Source: Oscillospiraceae bacterium
GTDB lineage: Bacteria > Bacillota > Clostridia > Oscillospirales > SIG627
Direction: 5' to 3'
DNA length: 64,000 nt
Assembly (NCBI GenBank): GCA_015064635.1
Contig: SVRV01000003.1
Coordinates: 1 to 64,000 of the forward strand
The notes under the pieces were generated by a model. That model did not search any database. It saw nothing but the letters and a program-made list of their open reading frames with translations, and was not told where the DNA came from. The position numbers were made by a program, and so were the translations under genes. Positions 60,113 to 64,000 of this stretch are shown one piece after another. Within the stretch, counting starts at the first letter, position 1. Every line of letters begins with the position of its first letter.

Positions 60113-60994
60113 ATGGCGAATAAAGATTTTAATATTTGGTTATCAACTTTTCGTGAAAGTATTGCAAACTATGGCTATTATATAGACTTTGAAAAGGTTC
60201 ATAGAAATGTAGACGGTATAAAAATTGAACTTAATATTTTAAATTCTCTAATTGGTTCTCAAAATATTGAGTACGATTTCGAACAGCTACTTAAAAAGTA
60301 TCCCGAAGTATTGAAATGTATACCTTTACTTTTAGCAGTTAGGGCAAATGAAATTTATTGTCAGGATGAGAATGGTAGTTATTTGTTCAATTTTGATGTT
60401 GGTAAATACTGTCCCAATAGCCACGTTTGTCACGAAAAATATAAATATTTTATGAAAGAAACGGGGTTGTTTGATTTGTTGGAGAATCATATTGTCAACA
60501 ATTTGGTTGATTATGCAACGGGCGTTGAAACCGGACTTGATTCCAATGGTCGTAAAAATCGTGGCGGACATCTTATGGAAGATTTAGTTGAAAGTTTTAT
60601 TCAAAAAGCTGGATTTGTCAAAGATGTTAACTATTTCAAAGAAATGTTTATTCATCAAATTACCGACAAATGGAATATAGATTTATCAGCAATTTCAAAT
60701 CAAGGAAAAATGGAAAAACGTTTTGATTTTGTCATTAAGACACCTAACATGATTTATGGTATAGAAACTAATTTCTATGGCAGCGGTGGTTCAAAACTAA
60801 ACGAAACTGCACGTAGCTATAAAACGCTTGCTTTAGAAACGGATACTATAGACGGATTTACTTTTGTATGGTTTACTGATGGAAAAGGATGGACAAGCGC
60901 CCGTAATAATCTTGAAGAAACTTTTGATGTTATGGAGCACGTTTATAACATTAAGGATTTAGAAAACGGTATAATCAATGAGGTCTTCAAATAA
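60113..60994 (+). CDS. DpnII/MboI-like type II restriction endonuclease
   Basis: The 293-residue protein contains VNNLVDYATGVETGLDSNGR followed by KNRGGHLMEDLVESF and KRFDFVIKT...YGIETNFYGSGGSKLNETAR. The last part holds a probable PD-(D/E)xK-like Asp...ExN core of DpnII-type enzymes. The family cuts unmethylated GATC. It lies 11 bases behind the Dam-like gene and shares one base with the following methyltransferase gene. Length is close to DpnII (288). Confidence 0.85.
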   Translation: MANKDFNIWLSTFRESIANYGYYIDFEKVHRNVDGIKIELNILNSLIGSQNIEYDFEQLLKKYPEVLKCIPLLLAVRANEIYCQDENGSYLFNFDVGKYCPNSHVCHEKYKYFMKETGLFDLLENHIVNNLVDYATGVETGLDSNGRKNRGGHLMEDLVESFIQKAGFVKDVNYFKEMFIHQITDKWNIDLSAISNQGKMEKRFDFVIKTPNMIYGIETNFYGSGGSKLNETARSYKTLALETDTIDGFTFVWFTDGKGWTSARNNLEETFDVMEHVYNIKDLENGIINEVFK

Positions 60995-61743
60995 TGGCAG
61001 AAAAGAAAATAAAAAAATGGCAACCCGATGATTTTGAATTGGAAATGACAACACACTGGTCATTCCCTAAACGTGGTGATTGGGCAACTCACGATGCAAA
61101 ATGGCGTGGTAATTGGTCTCCGTATATACCGAGAAATATTATATTAAGATACTCCGGGGAGGGAGATTTAGTCCTTGATCAATTTGTCGGAGGTGGCACT
61201 ACTCTTGTTGAGGCAAAGCTTTTAAACCGAGATATAATTGGTGTTGATGTAAATGATATTGCACTTGACAGATGCAAAGAAAAAACTGCATTTGAGATTG
61301 AAAATGCAAAAGGTAAAGTGTACATAAAAAAAGGAGATGCAAGAAATCTCGATTTTGTTCCTGATGATAGTATTGATTTAATATGTACACATCCGCCATA
61401 TGCCGATATTATCAAATATAGTGAGGATATTCCTGAGGATTTGTCTTTGCTAAAAGTTAAAGATTTTCTTGAAGAAATGAAAAAGGTTGCTTCAGAGAGT
61501 TATCGTGTATTAAAAAAGGATAAATTTTGTGCAGTTCTTATGGGAGATACCCGTCAAAAAGGACATATGATACCGATGTCATTTGATGTTATGCGAATCT
61601 TTGAAAACGCAGGATTCAAACTTAAAGAACTGATTATCAAAGAACAGCATAATTGCAAAGCAACAGGATATTGGAAAACAAACAGTGTAAAATATAATTT
61701 TCTATTAATCGCACATGAGTATTTGTTTGTTTTCAGAAAATAA
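60994..61743 (+). CDS. Second DNA methyltransferase (N4/N6 class)
   Basis: The 249-residue protein shows EMTTHWSFPKRGDWATHDAK near the N-terminus, LDQFVGGGTTLVEAKLLNRD (motif I) and ICTHPPYADIIKYSED (motif IV, HPPY). Motif order is X, I, IV. It is not of the DpnA type, which has motif IV first. It may methylate GATC in another form, or another base or site. Its ATG uses the last base of the nuclease stop, so expression is coupled. No promoter of its own is seen. Confidence 0.82.
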   Translation: MAEKKIKKWQPDDFELEMTTHWSFPKRGDWATHDAKWRGNWSPYIPRNIILRYSGEGDLVLDQFVGGGTTLVEAKLLNRDIIGVDVNDIALDRCKEKTAFEIENAKGKVYIKKGDARNLDFVPDDSIDLICTHPPYADIIKYSEDIPEDLSLLKVKDFLEEMKKVASESYRVLKKDKFCAVLMGDTRQKGHMIPMSFDVMRIFENAGFKLKELIIKEQHNCKATGYWKTNSVKYNFLLIAHEYLFVFRK

Positions 61744-61777
61744 AACATCAACAATAACATAGTTCAAGCTTTAGATC

Positions 61778-61817
61778 AAAACAGTATGCACAACGAAATT
61801 TTGCATACTGTTTTTGT
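61778..61817 (+). terminator. Terminator of the restriction-modification cassette
   Basis: AAAACAGTATGCA (61778-61790) pairs with TGCATACTGTTTT (61802-61814), followed by TTG; 13-bp perfect stem. Confidence 0.9.
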
Positions 61818-61862
61818 CTGTTGTGAAAATATTTAAAACCGTTATTTTTTAACGTTAACCGC

Positions 61863-61891
61863 TTGACAAATGGTTTCTTGTATGATATCAT
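61863..61891 (+). promoter_or_regulatory. Promoter of the 61980 oxidoreductase gene
   Basis: TTGACA (61863-61868), 17 bases, TATCAT (61886-61891). No CAATATTT repeat is found here. Confidence 0.7.
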
Positions 61892-61979
61892 TACTCGTGT
61901 AAGGTATTCAAATGTCGGTTGTATTGTAAGCCGACAAAGATAAGATTAAAAAATTATAACCTTTATGGAGGATATTATC

Positions 61980-63002
61980 ATGGCACAGAAAGTAAGACTT
62001 GGTGTAATAGGCGCAGGCGGAATGGCATCTTTCATTCACGTTCCTTGTATTTCGGAAATCGAAGAGGCTGAAATAGTTGCAATATGCGACCTCTTTGAGG
62101 ACAAGGCAAAGGCGCTTGCAGAAAAGTACGGTGTAAAGAAGACATATGCACTTCATCACGAGATGCTTGAAAAAGAAGACCTGGATGCTGTTGTAGTTCT
62201 TGTAAACCCCGAGCGTGCATATTGGGTAGTAAACGACTGTCTCAGAGCGGGCAAGCACGTTCTTACAGAAAAGCCCGCAGGTATAAACGCATACCAGGCA
62301 CACTCTCTTGAAAGAACCGCAAAGGAAATGGGCAAGATTTGCGCTGTTGCAATGAACAGACGTCATATGCCTCTCATTCAGGAGGTTTTGAAGAAGGTAA
62401 GAGCCGCTACAGAAATTACACAGATTGACTGCCGCTTTATGAAGTTCTGCGAAATAGATAAGGCTTGGCATTATATCAGCGCATATACCTCCGATATTAT
62501 CCACGCAGTTGACCTTCTCCGCTTTGCGGTAGGTTCAGAGCCTCTGGATGCTGCCACAATTATTGGCAAGTTCAACAATTCTCCCGTTGACAACGCTTGG
62601 ACCAGTGTTATCCGCTTTGAAAACGGTATTACAGGTACACTCCGTGCAAACTACCAGACAGCAACACGTCTCCATGACCTTGAAATTCACGGCCCCGGTG
62701 CTTATGCATATGTAAACCTTGGCTTCGGTGATATGCTTGCAAATGCGAAGATATTCTACAACAAGGGCGCATCTCTTTACTCAGCAGCTGCATCAGGCGG
62801 TGGACTTGGCGTGCCCGAAATGGAAACTCTTGATGCCATTGAGCTTGCAGGCAACAAGGAATACTCTCACTATTACGGCTACAAGGCTGAAAACGTTGAC
62901 TTCATTCAGGCTATTCTCAATAACAGAGCACCTCTTTGTACAATTGAGGACGCCGCAAAGTCAATGGATATGTCAGAGTTCATTCTCGAAAAGAAGATAT
63001 AA
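61980..63002 (+). CDS. Gfo/Idh/MocA oxidoreductase
   Basis: The 340-residue protein begins MAQKVRLGVIGAGGMASFIH with GAGGMA as Rossmann loop, then LTEKPAGINAYQAHSLERTA with the EKP Lys, and WHYISAYTSDIIHAVDLLRF with the conserved Asp and His of the active site. GGAGGATATTATC gives ATG 61980; an earlier ATG at 61965 is inside the ribosome site region. Strong codon bias suggests good expression. It has its own promoter and terminator. Confidence 0.9.
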   Translation: MAQKVRLGVIGAGGMASFIHVPCISEIEEAEIVAICDLFEDKAKALAEKYGVKKTYALHHEMLEKEDLDAVVVLVNPERAYWVVNDCLRAGKHVLTEKPAGINAYQAHSLERTAKEMGKICAVAMNRRHMPLIQEVLKKVRAATEITQIDCRFMKFCEIDKAWHYISAYTSDIIHAVDLLRFAVGSEPLDAATIIGKFNNSPVDNAWTSVIRFENGITGTLRANYQTATRLHDLEIHGPGAYAYVNLGFGDMLANAKIFYNKGASLYSAAASGGGLGVPEMETLDAIELAGNKEYSHYYGYKAENVDFIQAILNNRAPLCTIEDAAKSMDMSEFILEKKI

Positions 63003-63050
63003 AACCCCAAAGCTTCTTAAAAGGGAGCTATTGATACATATTATATTTAC

Positions 63051-63082
63051 AGACAGTCGCTTGAAGGCGGCTGTCTTTTTTC
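63051..63082 (+). terminator. Terminator after the 61980 gene
   Basis: AGACAGTCGC (63051-63060) pairs with GCGGCTGTCT (63067-63076, one G-T pair), followed by TTTTTTC. Confidence 0.88.
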
Positions 63083-63102
63083 TTCCTTCGCAAATACATA
63101 AG

Positions 63103-63131
63103 TTGCGCAAAAAGTCGATATTTTATAAAAA
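63103..63131 (+). promoter_or_regulatory. Promoter sharing an element with the 57732 gene
   Basis: TTGCGC (63103-63108), 17 bases, TAAAAA (63126-63131). Its spacer carries CAAAAAGTCGATATTT (63108-63123), which differs in one base from CAAAAAGTCAATATTT at 57653-57668. Confidence 0.6.
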
Positions 63132-63208
63132 TAAGTTGCTATTGTCTAAAGCATTTTTTCGTGTATTTCGCTACAATTTAAGTGAACAATCAAAAGGAGT
63201 TGGTTTTT

Positions 63209-64000
63209 GTGATAAGAATAGGAGTTGTAAATATAGACTGCTCCCATCCTCTTGCGTTTGCACGAGAGCTCAACAAAGGAGACAGAGCAAGATACACAGC
63301 GGTTTTCAATGACGGCTTTCGCGGTGAGGATGAAGTAAATGCATTCGTAAAAAACGAAGGACTTGAAAAGGTGTGCCACAGTGCCTCGGAGCTTGCCGAG
63401 TGCACCGATGTGGGATTTATTCAGGGATGCGATTGGGATAAGCATATAGGATATGCAATGGAATTTATCAATAGAGGTAAGCCTGTATTTATAGATAAGC
63501 CCATCGTTGGTAATACAGCCGACTGCAAAAAAATAATTGACCTTGAAAAGAGCGGTGCTGTAATACTTGGCGCATCCTCGGCGAGATATTGTAATGAGGT
63601 GAGAGAATTTCTGTCCCTTGACCGCGAGGAAAGAGGAGATGTACTTCACATTGATATTACCGTCGGGGTTGATGAATTCAATTATGCCATACACGCAATT
63701 GAAGCACTTTGCGAAATGGCGGGTAATGAGCCGATATCCGTGAAATATGTGGGCAGAGGGGAAAAGGATTCCAGGACCTGCGATACCTTCTTCGTTGAAT
63801 TTGAAGGCGGTGCAACCGGCTTATATCACTCGGTGCTCGGAAGATTTGCAAAATTCAGTATAATTGCTTTGACCACAAAGGACAATTATACATATACAGT
63901 AGACAATACAAAGCTTTATAAAGCGCTTCTTGATGAAATATGCAATAAGCTTGAAGGCAAAGAAAACAACCTTGCATCAATGGAGAGAATATGTGAGAGC
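63209..64000 (+). CDS. Gfo/Idh/MocA oxidoreductase, SH-subtype, cut by window end
   Basis: A frame opens at GTG (63209), nine bases behind AAAGGAG, and runs 264 codons to the right edge. It reads MIRIGVVNIDCSHPLAFARE, VFIDKPIVGNTADCKKIIDL and later VEFEGGATGLYHSVL. The loop DCSHP recalls GCENSHA in the protein at 54753 and DKP contains the conserved Lys, so both belong to one subtype without a classical GxGxxG. The C-terminus is outside the window. Its promoter element suggests the same regulator as for the 57732 gene. Confidence 0.8.
   Translation, partial: MIRIGVVNIDCSHPLAFARELNKGDRARYTAVFNDGFRGEDEVNAFVKNEGLEKVCHSASELAECTDVGFIQGCDWDKHIGYAMEFINRGKPVFIDKPIVGNTADCKKIIDLEKSGAVILGASSARYCNEVREFLSLDREERGDVLHIDITVGVDEFNYAIHAIEALCEMAGNEPISVKYVGRGEKDSRTCDTFFVEFEGGATGLYHSVLGRFAKFSIIALTTKDNYTYTVDNTKLYKALLDEICNKLEGKENNLASMERICES

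Noticed and set aside
1-64000. CRISPR arrays, rRNA and tRNA genes, complete insertion sequences
   Set aside because: No regularly spaced repeats, no tRNA or rRNA sequence and no transposase were recognised on either strand.

Overview
The window looks like a chromosomal segment of a low-GC Gram-positive gut-type Clostridia (Oscillospirales/Ruminococcaceae-like; inferred, since no rRNA gene is present). The evidence is a Firmicutes-order S10-spc-alpha ribosomal gene cluster with zinc-type S14, S4, L24, L36 and adenylate kinase, SLH-domain surface proteins, cohesin and dockerin modules, and strong AGGAGG ribosome sites behind consensus sigma-A promoters.

Layout. (1) 1-5.3 kb is an AT-rich accessory zone with gene fragments: a DUF3795 gene cut by the window edge, a frameshifted secreted protein, a BNR/sialidase-like protein, a transporter 5' end fused to a truncated serine recombinase, a VOC fragment, a nucleotidyltransferase, DUF998 and CDP-alcohol phosphatidyltransferase membrane proteins. 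Two 140-bp direct repeats and a short motif repeated at gene ends mark it as a rearrangement hotspot. (2) 5.3-18.6 kb is mostly ordinary chromosome: DUF554, a Nim-like flavoprotein, esterase and EamA exporter divergent from a LysR regulator, an isoprenylcysteine-methyltransferase-like protein, an M29 aminopeptidase, a secreted transglutaminase-SLH protein, DUF1846, an SLH protein, DUF1292, a phosphohexomutase and a DUF4430 lipoprotein. (3) 18.7-34.7 kb is one long ribosomal cluster from rpsJ to rplQ, with secY, adk, map, a KOW protein, infA and rpoA, preceded by two promoters and a 300-400-nt leader and closed by a UUCG-loop terminator. (4) 34.7-38.4 kb holds a DUF1836 regulator, an NfeD-like protein, a flotillin and two small genes among large hairpins. 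(5) 38.4-46.4 kb is a surface-protein locus: an SLH protein, a cohesin/leucine-rich/InlB protein and a 1714-residue protein with cohesin, dockerin, InlB repeats, a Ser/Thr-rich central domain and a Tyr-rich C-terminus. (6) 46.5-52.8 kb is an operon of a heterodimeric ABC exporter, a stand-alone TipAS-like protein and two tandem GH28-fold proteins. (7) 52.9-64 kb is a carbohydrate-type locus: five Gfo/Idh/MocA oxidoreductases and a TIM-barrel isomerase around an AraC regulator, interrupted by an AT-rich DpnII-type restriction-modification cassette.

How genes may work together. The surface locus could be an SLH-anchored, cohesin/dockerin-linked assembly with no enzymes encoded beside it. The oxidoreductase/isomerase locus resembles gene sets that attack sugars by oxidation at a ring carbon rather than by ordinary hydrolysis; two of its promoters share an almost identical element, suggesting a common regulator. 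These functional readings are inference; the domain calls come from motifs visible in the translations.
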